Assembly (NCBI GenBank): GCA_948567375.1
Contig: OX419756.1
Location: 42,794,333 to 42,858,332, forward strand
Direction of reading: 5' to 3'
Length of the DNA stretch: 64,000 nucleotides
Source: Lunularia cruciata
Lineage: Eukaryota > Streptophyta > Marchantiopsida > Lunulariales > Lunulariaceae
The stretch's first letter is position 1. Each line of letters opens with the position of its first letter. Under the pieces are notes generated by a model. It had not been told where the DNA came from. It ran no database searches and was given only the letters and a program-made list of their open reading frames with translations. Of the stretch, positions 9,199 to 22,224 are shown in pieces. The translations under genes and the position numbers were made by a program.

Positions 9199-10435
9199 AT
9201 TGGCTAGAGCATCATTTTACAAACCAAAGATCTAGGAATCAACTCTTGTTGCACATAATCTAATAGGATGGGCAGATTTTGCCAAACAATGACCAAAATC
9301 TACTCTAAACTAGCTAGGCTCATGTGAGCAAGCTGGCTTGCTGGCCCTTCTAGCCCTTCATAGCCATAGCCTTATGCCTCAAAGTCTTGAAGACTCTAAC
9401 ACCAAAATAAAATCAAATGAGGCCTTTCTTCTTACCATTTCACACCTCTCTAGATCTGGTAAAATTCCTCCAAATCTACAAAACTCCTCCAAATCTGGCC
9501 CAAACCTGACATAAATTCCAGCAAATGAGGCCTTTCTTCTTGCCACTTCAAACCCTCTCCAAATCTGGCTAAAATTTGACATAAAATCTAGCAAAAATTT
9601 GACATAAATTTTGACATAAATCCCTAAAGATGGTTGACCATCAAATCTTACACAAACTCTCTACTTGAGCCAAATTGAAATGATGGGTTTCTCCGAATCA
9701 CAAATTCATAGGGATGGATTCCCAACTCCACCTTCAGTTTCACTTTTTGAGCCCAACTTGCTTTCACCTCTTGAGCTTAAAATCACAACCATTGCTTGGA
9801 AATTACTTCTCTTTGCTCAAAATTTGGCCAAAACTTCCACACACCATGTGCTTCACTGCCAAATCTACATCAATCAAACAAGCTTCTACACACTAGGGAA
9901 AACTTGAACTCCAATTGAGCTACCAATGATCAACAACTCTTGGAGATACCACCAATACTCTAAGTTCCTACACCTGATTTCTCCTTGATCTCACTTCTTT
10001 GATGTAATCAGTTTGTTTACACAACTCAAATCAACACTCAATCACATCAATACTTGATCTGTCACTTAGTAATCTGCCAACAACTAGGCACTAATTACAG
10101 TCAAGCCACACCAACTCTAGCTTAGAGAATCTAGATGACTCTCGCCGGCCTCTATCCACCATAGCCAAGAACTCAAAGGCTCAATATCAAAGAATTGAGC
10201 TCTTTGGAGCTGCACTTCAAAACTATACCCCTGGACTTGAGCTAGGTCTTAAACCCTAACGGTCCTGCTGATGCCACACCTGACGGTCCAAATGGTGCAA
10301 GTGACAATGGGCCCTACCATGTAATCAATACCTCAAACATGAAATCTATCTATCAACAAGTAGTCTATGAGTAACTACCAAAATACTCTTGACTACAAAC
10401 ACTACTACTCCAAAGTCCAAGCAATCTAGGTGCAA
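9199..10435. other. No gene seen; possible non-coding interior of element H
   Basis: AT-rich sequence with only short ORFs (longest 80 codons at 9665-9907, no recognisable motif). It contains the 108-bp direct repeat described separately. It could be the decayed interior of an element that begins with LTR H; no gag or pol motif was found. Confidence 0.5.
9414..9574. repeat. Degenerate direct repeat, period 108 bp
   Basis: Two copies start CAAATGAGGCCTTTCTTCTT at 9414 and 9522 and stay alike for about 50 bp (through CTCT..ATCTGG..AAAA). Shorter CTCCAAATCTGG and TTTGACATAAA echoes surround them. This is a local duplication of unknown role. Confidence 0.75.
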
Positions 10436-11656
10436 TGTTACGGATGGCATGACAAAGCAAGGTAGCATCTAGAAGGGAACTTCTTTAGAAGCTCCTTGGG
10501 AACCTTGTACCCAAGTTGCCTATAAATACCATATTCTAAGCTCAAGTTAGACATTCATAGTTTCACACACTGAGTTCCAATATGATTTTCCACTATGATC
10601 TTCCATTCTATTATTTCTCTCCTCATTCTTTTACACTCTAATAACTTTCATGGATCAAATGCATTGGGTGTTAGAAGTGTTATTGAAATGATATGCAATA
10701 GTATTCTTGGATAACATTTTAATTTCTAGTAAGAAATAGACAAAACACAAGAACCATCGGAAAAATTTCTTAAGATAACTACATCAATGGAAGTTCTATT
10801 ACAACAAGTACAAGTGTACCTTTTGGCAAAAGGAAATTACCTTCTTGACTATAAGGTTTTGTAGAGTGGATCAATTTGGAAGAGGAAAAACTCAATATCA
10901 TTACCTACTCTTAAGGATACCATAAAAAATTTCAAAATTTAATGGATAAGCAAGTATATATTATCTTCCATCTACTATTATGCTCATGTGGATACACATA
11001 AGCATCTTCTTTTCCTACTTGTACACAACCTTCTCCTTTGATCTCTATTATTCATCATAAAGAATGCAAAGTTGAGCATATACTTGCATATCATGACATC
11101 CATTGTAACCACCAATGACAAATTGAATATAAGATCTTTGTAAATGGTATACTCTTCATGATGCCACATGGGAGCCTATTTCTCATCTCTAAAATACACA
11201 AGTGGCTATTTCCAAGTTTGAAGATTCCATGACGACAAGGAAATCACTAATTAATAATAACAATGAGGGAATATGTAAAAATTTGAAGTTACTAAAAGCT
11301 AAATATAGCTAAAAGAAGATAGACCTAATATATATTAAAAAAAATTCTAAGAATATTTTAGAACTATCCAAGAAGCATCTTGGTAAGAAGACTCTAGGAA
11401 TTTTCCAAGGATTGAGTAATTTGTATACCAAGCTGATGGCTAACTTAGCTTGAATGCTAAGTAAGTGACTAGTTTAGGTTGTACTTCAAGAAAGGCACCT
11501 TCTAGAAGGAACCTTTCTTGGAAGCTTGTTATGAACCTTGTACCTAGTGTGTCGGTAAATACCAAAGCCCAAGTTAAAGCTATATATTTGGAGTTCCCTT
11601 ATTTGAGAGCTCTAATATAATATTCCATTCTCCTATTTCTATCATTAATATTTTAA
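10436..11656 (+). mobile_element. Deletion derivative of family 1 (element G)
   Basis: The 5' LTR is 10436-10635 (TGTTACGG to CTTTTACA, with CCTATAAATACC upstream of the end). Instead of a primer site and gag it is followed at once by RT sequence: MDQMHWVLE and FLDNILIS near 10650-10760 and CTFWQKEITFL near 10820. The 3' untranslated part (GTTTGAAGATTCCATGACG) matches that of E. A purine run, CAATGAGGGAATA, precedes a 3' LTR from 11274 (TGTAAAAATTTG) to about 11656. The internal part is only about 640 bp, so gag, protease, most of RT, RNase H and integrase are lost. No clear target duplication was found. Confidence 0.72.
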
Positions 11657-13839
11657 TAGTAATAATATAAATATAACATATTAGCATCTAGTTCATATTA
11701 TTTTAGAGGAGTTTGAAAGAATGAGCACCAATCTAGAAGTGCTTACTCTTTTAAACTCTTCCAAAATAATATGACCTTTATCATTGCTATGACTAACTCT
11801 AGCTAATTGTGGTTGGTTAAAGGCTTGATTAAACTCTATAGAAACAAAATATTTTAGTTACTCATAGTAACAAATTAGAGATCTCAATAGAGCATTCATA
11901 TACCACTAATTGTATGACATTGCTAAGAAGAGAAGGATGAGCAAAACTAGAATAATATTTGATTTCAGAAAATGGAGTGTTTTTGAATTTTTAATGACCT
12001 TTCTAATTAAAAAATAAACTTAAGAGTGTTTTTCTAAATAATATCAATAGTTTTATTTCCTTATTAGAATCATGATAATGTAATTTTTCCTTATTGGAAT
12101 AAGTTCAATTTTGCTGAAGTTACTACTATCATGTTTGTCCTTAAGATATTTCCCTTTGAGATTACTACATAGTGAGAGGAGAAGATATAAGCTTGCATTA
12201 CGATCTAGAATGTGCAAAGAGAGTGAAAGAGAGCATATAGGGAAGGAGGCTAAATTAGTAAAGAGAGATTAGATCCTTTATGAGAAAAAAGGGCTAGTAG
12301 AAAGAGATGACTCCTTGTGGAGAGAGCTTGCTATAAAGATGATTGTAATGGAGAGAAAGACTAGATTAGTTAAACTAGATACTCTTATATCAAGGAGAAA
12401 GAAATAATATCGTGACTAGGCTAGTACTAAGGAGTTATTAAGATGAGAGTTGAGTATCACAATGCCATTGTAAAGGACAATATCATGTACTCTAGATAAG
12501 GCTAGGACTAGTCTTGCCTACTTGGGACTTATATAGGGAACCTTGAGACACTCATGCTAATGACTTAGATTTATACTTGACATACATTTTCAAGAAACAA
12601 AGGAAAAGATGACTCAAAGAGAGTCAAGTGTGAGAGTTCAAGGTGATAGAGTGGTAGAGATTAAGTCTAGAGACCTCAAGGTTCATGTGGTCTTCATCTC
12701 ACCTCTTATACTAAGGTATGGAATGCAAGATGAGAACCTTGAAGAAATGAGGATGAGTTTAAGAGATGGTGTAACTATTCTCAAGATCTAATGAAGAAGA
12801 TGCTCTTGTTAGGAAATTCATTCATTGGATTAGTATCTACATGAAGGTAAGGAGGAAGATGCTTGTTTTGATATTGGATTTTTGTGGATTTCATCTGGGC
12901 TAGTAGTCTTTTGTTTGGAAAATAGTATGAGTTGATATAGCGGTCTTAATGGACTTCATATAAAGCCATTTAGCATATTTACTTATGTACCTCAAGTTGG
13001 AGTGTATAATTTTGTGTATAATTTTGTGTTGTATTTTATGATTTACTTTGAAATTATTATTAGACAAATAGCACTCCATATCAAGTTGGTGAACTTCCTT
13101 CAATACATGTAGGAGGAGGGAGTACACAAAAGGCATTGAATTAAATGTTTGACAATGATGATGTGTACTTAGGAACATGGAGAAGTTACAAGCTTATACC
13201 TTTCTACTTTCACATTATAGAAGTACATCTATAAAATCTCTCAATATATAACCATGCTTAGGATCAATATTATCAAAAAAGTCTATGTTACTATCCATTC
13301 TCATGGATTTCTCTTAGTTAGATTTAACTAGATACATCATGTACTTGGTCTTGGAAGTTGGATGATTCATTTAGATAGATTAAAAAATTCCAATTCTATT
13401 ATTGACTTTGGATAAGCAATGGTTGTTAGAATGTTTCACTCAATATAATAATGATCTATTTGAAAGTGTAGTAGATTATTCATAGGATCCACCTTTTCAT
13501 CCATAAAAGAGGGCTATATGTCAACTTATTTATACTCCAATGTGTGTCAATTCTTTAATCAATCCATGATAGCATATATCAAGCAAGCACCACCAAACAC
13601 CATTGTGTATCTAGTGCATAAAAAGTGCATCAAGTACATATTGGCACATATTAACCATATCATTTACATTCAGTAAACACTAATGGATAACTAGAATACA
13701 CAATGAACTTAAGTATAACTACTAAAAGCAAATTCATGTTAAATCTAAATCAGATCTCTTAATATTTGCAAAGAAAAGTTTTATTTGCAAATCAAAACAT
13801 TGAATAAAATTTGTATAGATAGGAAGGTCAAGAGGAATA
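11657..13839. other. No gene seen, AT-rich
   Basis: AT-rich DNA with scattered ORFs up to 92 codons (12900-13178 minus, 12609-12791 plus). I see no domain, splice pattern or terminal repeat that I can support. It is probably old transposon debris. Confidence 0.5.
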
Positions 13840-14232
13840 CTCCCTCCAATTGGTTTTAGTTGACTACTTTTAAAAAATGAGTAAAATTAACAAAGAGGTC
13901 TAAAAATAGACTTTCTTCAATGAGAGCTCATTTGAATTCAATTTTGAGTGTTTTGCAACTATATGAATGACATCTGGCTTGAAATCACTTAATCTTTGTT
14001 TCTAAAAATTCTAATTTTGTGACAATGTTTGCCTGTTTTGCTAGCAAAGAGCTTGCCAATGATCAATGTCAAGCCTTGTACCATCATCTACTATCATGCA
14101 ATGAAAATGGAAAATTAAAATGTGATGCACTTGTTGAAGCAACAAACCCATTCAGCTTTAGCACAAAGATAGTCAGCCATATTTGGCATCAAGGGCAGAT
14201 TTCTCTTCAAGAAGGTAGCATTCTAGCTATTG

Positions 14233-14270
14233 TTTCACCTTGTTTCATCTTGTTTCATCTTATTCCACCT
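14233..14270 (+). repeat. Short tandem repeat TTGTTTCATC, about four copies
   Basis: The run GTTTCACC, TTGTTTCATC, TTGTTTCATC, TTATTCCACC lies inside the mariner-like element, between the N-terminal and catalytic parts. It looks like local slippage. Confidence 0.7.
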
Positions 14271-14496
14271 TGCAAGGCTAGGTAGAATAAGATTGAAATC
14301 GATACAAACAAGATGAAAAATGTCCTAATCAATCAGCAATCTTTGCTTTGTTCCTTGACACATGCTTTGGGTGCAACATAAATTGTTGTGCAAGTATGTC
14401 TTAGGCAGTGTAGGATCCACCTCATTCATTTGTGGTCAAATCATTTTTGACCAAGGAAAGCCCTCATCTTGAATTATTTGACCCATTTTCAATTGT

Positions 14497-14805
14497 CATC
14501 AATGTGTGGCTTCTACTCGTTTGCATTGTTCAATGACATGTACAATCATGTTCACATTGATGGGAAGTGGTTCTACATCTGGAATCTAAACTACCGGTAT
14601 TATCTCACAAATGATGAGCCATCTTTGGACTATTTGACCTCTATTTGTAGCTATTATCAATGATTGGAGATTATTTCTTTGCATTGTTTGATGACATGTA
14701 CAATTGCATTTATGTCAACAAGAAGTGGTTATACATGACAAAGCTCAAGCACCAATATTATCTCACAAATCATGAGCCATCTCTAGAGTGATGCATCAAA
14801 AGCAA
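14497..14805 (+). repeat. Tandem duplication of the first catalytic segment of the transposase
   Basis: Two copies, about 170 bp apart, both run through TTTGCATTGTT.GATGACATGTACAAT-like sequence, an AAGTGGTT core and TATTATCTCACAAAT.ATGAGCCATCT. The first copy keeps the catalytic Asp and the second has Asn. The duplication inserts about 57 residues and is itself enough to disrupt the enzyme. Confidence 0.75.
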
Positions 14806-15642
14806 AAGATTTATTACCAAGGTAATGTTCCTTGTAGAAGTTGCTTGCCCTTGCCACAATCGTAGCAAAAACCACCTTTTTGATGGTAAACTCAGCCTCT
14901 TCCCATTTTTCTACCAAGAGCTTGCCAATCATATGAGAAAAACTTGCCCTAGTGGTAGTTTGGTAACTAAAATGATTTAGTTTATTGATCGTGATGTTAT
15001 TCACAAGTACATGATTGAAAAAATGCTCATTGCCATTCACAACAAGTGGCTTATAATGGGTGGCAGAACTCAAGGTACTATGTAGAGAATGCTCATTCAA
15101 GCCGACAATGTAGGACCTCTTTTCAAACCAAATGATATGAATAATTGTGAAGTTGCCACCAAATTAAAACAACACAATCTTGATGTTCAGATGACTGAAT
15201 AGCCACCAGATATCCCAAACACCAGTATGCTAGATTTGAGCTACTTCAATGCTATTCAGTCTTTCCAACACAATGTAGCTACAATGGCGATTGATGAGCT
15301 CATCTATTGACATCTATGAGAAGATTGTTTGTGGCGGTGGACCATGATGCTTTGAGTAAGATCTTCCTCACACACCAATAGTGCATAATCAGAACCTTGA
15401 AATTTGGTTGTATCAATTAAAGTCCCTCATATAAGCAAACATAGATTGATTTATCAAGGACATCTTCTTGTTCATCTCAAATGCCCAGAGGAAACAATTG
15501 AGCAAGCACAAATTGCAATATCAAACAAGCAATAGACTAAATAGCAATCATGACACCTATATTCAATTTAAGTAGTAAACATGACACCTATATTCAAAAC
15601 AAAAAAGCCAAAATAAGACAATTAATTTTTTTTGGAAAGGAG

Positions 15643-16029
15643 TAGTCCTTACTGCTCTAGATTGGCATTTGAAGTGCATGTGTATACTCTAGCCAAATAT
15701 TTTGGTGTTAGTACTACATGTAAAATGAGGTTGAGCATTTATGTCAAAGGTATGCATATGATAATCAAAATCTCATGCAAAAATGTCCATACCTCTGCTA
15801 ATTTGCAAGTAAAGAGCAGCTTATAACATTAAGGAGCTAAATAAGTGTTGTTGGTTGCTCAATGTAATTCTTGAATTTATAGATATGTTAGGTGAGAAAT
15901 TTTGTGAAAAACTAAATTTTGATTAAAACCATATGTTTCTATGTGTCTAAGAAATAAAGTTATCTTCAATAGAAGTTTCTTAAGAGATAGGAATCTTTAA
16001 ATAAAGTGATAAAAAATAAATAAATTATA

Positions 16030-16063
<34 letters not shown>

Positions 16064-19000
16064 CTCTAATGTCTCTTCATATTTATTGCACACCAAAACA
16101 TGCTTGAAATAAAGAAATATCCAAATATAAGGATGAAAAGGTTCCAATTTCTATAATTTTGGAAAAAAATAAAAAGGCATATTGCATATTGCTCCTTCTC
16201 CTCAAACTTAGCTTTCAAGATTGCATATTTGATGAAATCCCTGAAAACCTCAATCTGAGGAATTCTTATATTTCAAAATTTATAAATAAAATAAATTTCA
16301 ATGTCAAGGCATAACATTCATCAAAAGCAAGCTTCAAATGATATAACTCATTAGAAATTTTTTTCAAATTTTATTATTTATATTTATAGAATAAGAATTC
16401 AGTATCAATGCATAACTCCTCCTTATCAGAGGTAGGCTTCAAAGAATATAACTCTTTAGAAATATTTTGCACCGAGTCTCAAAAGAATGTAACCCTTTAG
16501 AGTTACTTAGATTGTGGCGAAACAAAGGTATTTTTATTAGGTTTATGCAAAATTAGGTACACACCTAAGCACAATAAACCTAAATACCAGTTATGCATAG
16601 GAACGCTAAGCACCTACCTATGGAAGGCATCATTTACTTAGGCACTCATTTACAAGGCAAACATAGGCATATACCTATATTGCAAACATAGTCATACTTC
16701 TTTTCAAAATAAAATTAGTAGATATGGAAAGGAGGAAGTACTTTGTAGTACCTTTGCTTCTTCTTTTTAGTATTAAATTAACAAAAGTTATTTATGAAAA
16801 TTGTTAAATATTAGGAAAGAAGACTAGATTTGATTGAGAATCCAACTCATTTAAAAGAAAATATGAAATTTTTCCTTCTAGAGCAACTACCTTTATGTAG
16901 AAATATAATATCTGTGGTTCTCAACCAAAGATAGTTGAAAATTGATGGTTTATTACAAGCTAGAAATTTATTTAGTAGAAAATACTATGAGAAGAAGTAA
17001 CCTAGTGAGAGACCCATATGCATTGTATTGTACATTATTGAGATTATTCCACAAATATTAGAGTATCATCTTTTTATTTTACTTTGATTAAGGCTATTAT
17101 CCTTAGGAAAACTATGGTGGCTTGCCTCTAAGCCAATTATTTCTGTACAAATCAGAAAATGGATTTGGTAAAAGATATAACAAGACTCTAGAAGAAAAAA
17201 TCATTGAGAAGTTAGAAGAGGATACTCAAAGAGGTAACAAAATCTAGGTTTGACTTTATTGAAGGAACTTCAACATAAATTAAGTATAAAATCTGGATTT
17301 TGTAGGAAAGTAGATTTCTATGGCTTATGGGCATATACCTCAACCTTAAGAAGTGCTATTGACTCAAAATTTTCATTGTTATATTAATTTTCTTGATTTA
17401 TTAATAGGATATTAAAGAAGAATTTCCTGTTGAAGTAGAAGAGTATAGAAGGATTTAGTTAAACCTACATTTAGCACTATAGAAACCAATTTAGTAGAGG
17501 TTTTGAATAAAAAATTATTTGAGATGAGAGTAAATGTGGATGAGCTATGGAAGACAAACCTTAGCGAGTTCCATTGATTGATACTAAATGTTCATTTTAT
17601 TATGAAAATTCTGATTTTATACACATTAACTTATAAAGTGAAAACCTTTGCATGCTGAATTAATATAATTATCCGAAAAAAGATCAATTTATCTAATATA
17701 GCTTTAATTAATTTTATGTCATCTTTTCTTCACTAAAATCTAGTGCAAAAATTAATTTTTATTGTATCAAAAAGCTATCTATATTAACTATTTTATGGTT
17801 TTTCCCTAGACAATATCTAAATGGGAATGTGAAATAATTCTTAAAGTAGAAACTTTGAGACATTCAATGGAAAAGGATGCAATTTGTACAGAACTACTTT
17901 GATTAATGACATTACTAGGCAACTCAAAATAAGCATTAGAGAATTGACTCTCTTCTTTTAGCTCCTTATGTAAGATGCGGCACACTTGTTCAAGGAAATG
18001 AAATGAATGTGATTAAATTGCTTTGGATGAGAAGATGTCCTTCCTAGGATCATTCCCTTCCTTTAAAACTCTTTCTTTCATATCTAAATTCTTCACTTTA
18101 TTGCATTGATGCTATAATATTCATCTCAACTCTAAGCCGTTTACGTACTAAAGCAAGTGGACAAATTTTAGGTCGATATTCAAGCATCCAGCTCATTTCA
18201 TTAAAATAGGACAAAGATCATTTAATTTGTCCTCCATGATTTAATTCCTTGTTTGTAAGACCCTCCTCTTACATTATATGTGTTCTTCCACTCTATCATT
18301 GAAGTATAAGATTTCGTATATGTAGGACGCTATTTCTTCATAACTTTTTTGCACTCCTTTAGGTGTTACCATGTTTCATCAACTTAATGTCGTTGAATGT
18401 GGTGCTGAAATGTTGTATATTCCAACATAAATTTGATTGAAATTCTTTGGTTCGTCTAAATAGTCCAATATTGAGCAAAATTATGTGAAATCACTTAATA
18501 TCTATCTTCCTTTGTTTTGTTTGAGCCTGCGACAAATGAGAGAGGGCGTGGATATAGCATTTTAAAGAGCTCTTGGAATTCATCAATCTATGATGGAGTG
18601 TGAACTAGAGTAGGAATGAGAAGGGAGAGAATGCACTCCTTTAACTACGGGTTGCAATACGGTTGGAATGGAAACGATAGAAAAAACATAAAATCTCAAT
18701 ATTGGTTTATCAACTATAGAATTATGTTTGCAATGAGAGAGTAAACTAAGTGATAAAGAATCAAATTGAAGAGAAGTGAGAGAAAGAATGAATTTTATCC
18801 AGTCTATCCAAGCCAGTTCGAAGATTCATATCTTTTCAATCTTGAACAAATTTTCGTTTATCATTTTACAAGTATGATACTTGAATGTTTACTCTTACTA
18901 CATGATCAGAAAGAGTAATAAGTTTTTTAACCTTAGATCAATCGGATTCACAAATCTAGAGTAAAATAATATCTCGAGTAAAGTTGCATAAGGGTCGAGT

Positions 19001-19900
19001 GATTATTGTTTTGTTGAAATTTCAATTACCCATCAAAAGATAAACGGATCTGACTACTCCGGGATGAGTGAGGACTCATCCCGGGAAAACCAATATTGAA
19101 AACCAAGTATATTAGCTTGTCCATTCCCAAGAACGCCGCGAAGTTACGAGGAGTTGCTTGTCCATACCCTAATCTCTAGACAAAAGTTACACCTCAAAAT
19201 CATGATATCGTCCGATTTATGGTATGGACAAGATTGAAGAGCAGAGTATGGACGAGTAACATAATTGAAATCCGGTGCGCACAAGCTATTAGGTCTCGAA
19301 TTCTAGCATAGGTTGGACCCAAAATCGAAATCTGCAATGTAATGCGCTGATGGCAAGTTCGACGAGACTGTTACTCTGCGCATACTCATGAGATTAAGCG
19401 TTGAAAGAAGTTCTTCTTTCATGGCACAATTTATCCTTCTCGTCCAGAGACACAAAAGGTAAGCAGACCTCCTGTAAGCCAGATGATTGGTCCCAGAAAT
19501 CTTTTTAAGGCCTTAAGAACTTGAAGGACCCTGTCTTTGAACGATCGTTTCCCATTCGATTTGGATAATTGACGTTAAGTAAACTATTTCCTTGTAGATT
19601 TCAATGTAGGGAGGGCTATCTATGATCAATATAGTACATCGCATGAGCTCCCTTTACATGATAACACCTCCTCTATGGATGTCTTCTTAATTGTTATAGG
19701 TGAACACCCCACTCCATGAGTCATTCTGTAAATTCTTAAATGAAACCTTTGTTTAAAAATAACTTTTCTACTTTCGAATAGATTCTATCAAGTTTAGACT
19801 GTGTAAACATATTCAGTGTTAGTTGACAGAGTTCCTACATAAATAAATAAGTTGATAAAAGTCGTGTACATTTGTGCAATGCTAGCAACCAGGCAATTTG
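15643..19900. other. No gene seen, AT-rich
   Basis: About 4 kb with very short ORFs only. It contains an (AT)n tract. Base composition becomes less AT-rich from about 19 kb. I found no retroelement motif or terminal repeat. Confidence 0.5.
16034..16062. repeat. (AT)n microsatellite
   Basis: An uninterrupted AT dinucleotide run of about 14 units. Confidence 0.95.
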
Positions 19901-19901
19901 T

Positions 19902-20190
19902 ATGGAGAGAAAAGCGACGCACAAAAGGTGACAAGAAGGATGGAAAGGACACACACCAAAAACAAAGAGGATGGGAAGATCTCATCAAACCGTACAACGA
20001 CAAAACTTTAAGATTAGTTTCTATAGAGAAAAAGCGACACGCACAGGATAACAAGCAGAATGGCAGGACCCATCTTCAAACCGCATACAGATAAAATCTA
20101 AAACGATTTATGAAGAGAAAAAAAACACTGCACGCAAAGGATAACAAGACTCCATCATCAAACCGTACAAACATAAACCTAAGGCTTATG
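19902..20190. repeat. Degenerate tandem repeat, three copies of about 85-115 bp
   Basis: Each copy has GAGAAAAAGCGACACGCAC-like sequence, then GATAACAAG, then CATCAAACCGTACAA and ATAAA.CTAA. Copies begin near 19902, 20021 and 20108. The array sits at the edge of the gene-bearing island. ORFs read through it are explained by the repeat and are not supported as genes. Confidence 0.65.
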
Positions 20191-21969
20191 AAGCCCACGG
20201 GACAAAATGGTCCAAAGAATTGAGCAGTTTCGGCGCAGGCAACTCTGAAGTGCGAGTACACAGCTTTAAGTGGAAACAAAGAAGTAGTTGAGTATAAGAG
20301 TTTATGGGTTCAAGCTCGATTCCGATGGGAGGAGTTTTCCGTTTTACGCCAGCTCCATTCCTACAAAGTGTGTGTACTCTAAATAATCGACTCAAAATTC
20401 AGAAAGTGATTAAACAAAAGAACCAAAAAAAACCGTGAAAACTTGCTGCTCTAGAACAGCTATCCCTGTGCATGGCATTTGAAACACAACATAAAAGTGT
20501 AGTGAATATTAGTGTTGTTTCATCAGGTTATTTAACAACCCTTTTTTATGCTAGAAAAACGGGTAGATCTCATCTTTCTTCTCCATTCGCTCACTTTTCT
20601 GTGGGATTCTTCTCTGTATCACTTATTTTCACGGTATTCTCTTTCCCTTTCTATAATTCTTGGAAACAATATAAGAAGAAAATGATAACTTACATTCGTA
20701 CATATACTCTAAAAAGTTACCTTCAATGGTGCTTACTTTTGATCGGGAAGCCTTGGAACTGCGAGGGGTGCAGCATGTGTGAAACCGATTTCTGGCTGTT
20801 AGCTCTCTAGAATTCTATCACAAGGTTTTCGCTGAACTGTGCCGAGTCTTTTGCGGTATTGCTTGTAAATGAATTCGAATCGCGTGATGAAAAATTAGAT
20901 TTTTGAACTTTGCAATCTAACTATACTTGTCAAATCCTTTCAAAACCCTCATTTTGACATGAATATCTAGTGTCTACATTATTGCCGTTGTGACATGTTA
21001 AATGTCTGCAGTCCTTCAATAATGAAGATACAATGAACACCTGGTTGTTTCACAGTTATCCTACGTTACCATTTTGCATTTTTGTTTTGGTATTCCTGGA
21101 GATTAGATTTCGGCAGCCGAGACTTCCGAACAAATGGGTGTGGCATACCGCGAAACGAAAGTTTGCACCATGGGAATCGAACATCAGTAAGTCGAGCAAG
21201 TGTGTCGGCCTTTAGAGCGACATTATAGTATCTGGGGGAAAGAGATCGACGTGCCACGAACCGTTGTTGATTGCGGGCAGGTAAAAGTGGAAAAAACTTT
21301 CACCCGTTGAGAACATGGAGTGCAATTAGTCCGCTTCCCTTCCATTTTTCTCCAGAGTCGCTGCAACATGAGTGTCAACACGAAGTAATACCTCGTAATG
21401 CTCTATCGGCTATCGGCAGAACGGTGTAGTCTGGACCTTCGTAGACCTACAGGTTTTGTCTGCACTATCGACATTAGCACGCATATCATGCAGACCTCCT
21501 TGTGGGCCTATGAAGTGCAGATTTGAATAATCGTGTGGCACAAGTTACTCCGGCATAGGTTGTGATGATGACGCAACGAACTTTTCCCGAGGGTATCCGG
21601 CACAGAAGTATCCTGATGAAGAAGGTGTGCATGATCTCACGCCGCAGGTGTAACTAAGTCAACAGTACGCAGCATGCTTTGCCCTTCGAGGCAAAGTTCT
21701 CTTCACCTGTGGGGCTACAACACCCCCAAAAAGACATGGAGAGAGAAAGATGGCACAAAACCTGCATGGAGATGATTCCACATGTGCTCCCAGTGAAGCC
21801 CTGATACACGGCCGCGTCAATGGCACATCCATTTCCATTCACGTCCAGTTCCATTCAGATGGTTTGCATCGACACCATGGTGAAAATCTTTGGTCTGTTA
21901 CAATACATTTCAAAACTTTTTGCTGTTCAGCTTGGTGGAATCAGCTCATTTGTACACCTTCGGAAAGTC
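20191..21969. other. No gene recognised; downstream flank of the BBX gene
   Basis: Composition is near that of the BBX gene, higher in GC than the transposon zones. ORFs reach 112 codons (20472-20810 plus) but show no motif, no paired splice sites and no neighbour-like codon use that I can defend. Part of 21700-22224 is likely 3' UTR of the BBX gene. Confidence 0.45.
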
Positions 21970-21975
21970 TTTATT
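21970..21975 (-). terminator. Candidate polyadenylation signal of the BBX gene
   Basis: AATAAA on the minus strand, 250 bp after the BBX stop codon. Spacing is reasonable for a plant 3' UTR. No transcript evidence is available. Confidence 0.4.
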
Positions 21976-22224
21976 TGGTACATATTTTCCTAGGTGCACG
22001 TGCATTGAATCAGGTCTACCTGATACGCAATCTTTCTTTCACTCTATTCAGACTAATTCACAATGAACATTTGATCTGTTAATTCGTCAAATTGCGCGTT
22101 CGTTCCCTCCTCACTCTCTCTATCTCTCCCTCACTAAACAATTCATCTTGAGACACTTTATAAAACATCGCATCGCAGTAAGAAAAGCCACCCCCAAGGA
22201 GGGAGACAGTCTAAATACCACCCT

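Larger units (their letters stand above)
14019..15430 (+). pseudogene. Mariner-like transposase, broken
   Basis: Would cut and paste the element. The N-terminal helix-turn-helix block (KELANDQCQALYHHLL, ENGKLKCDALVEA, VSHIWHQGQ) is like the domain that precedes plant mariner transposases. The first catalytic Asp is in VHIDGKWFY (14559-14561). A duplicated copy of this segment follows, with Asp changed to Asn (CIYVNKKWLY). SKRFITKVMFL-like sequence comes next. The second Asp is in IQADNVGP (15104-15106). The third site, PPDIPNTSMLDLSYFNAIQS (near 15218), has Asn where Asp is expected, 38 codons on, close to DD39D spacing. Several stops break it. Confidence 0.82.
13840..15642 (+). mobile_element. 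Mariner-like DNA transposon with matching ends and TA duplications
   Basis: The left end, after TA (13838-13839), reads CTCCCTCCAATTGG then TTTTAGTTGACT. The right end, read inward on the other strand from 15642, reads CTCCTTTCCAA, an A run, then TTAATTGTCT, and is followed by TA at 15643-15644. These inverted ends of about 35 bp match the CTCCCTCCG type of plant mariner/Stowaway elements. Inside lies a decayed DD39D-type transposase in the same orientation. The total of 1803 bp is short for an autonomous plant mariner, which fits internal loss. Ends, target duplication and coding content agree. Confidence 0.85.

Noticed and set aside
13200..13660. Possible copia-type coding remains on the minus strand
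   Set aside because: A few phrases looked suggestive, but no RT, integrase or zinc-knuckle motif could be read in any frame.
20472..20810. 112-codon plus ORF with a hydrophobic stretch
   Set aside because: No recognised family, no start context or neighbour support, and length is within chance for this composition.
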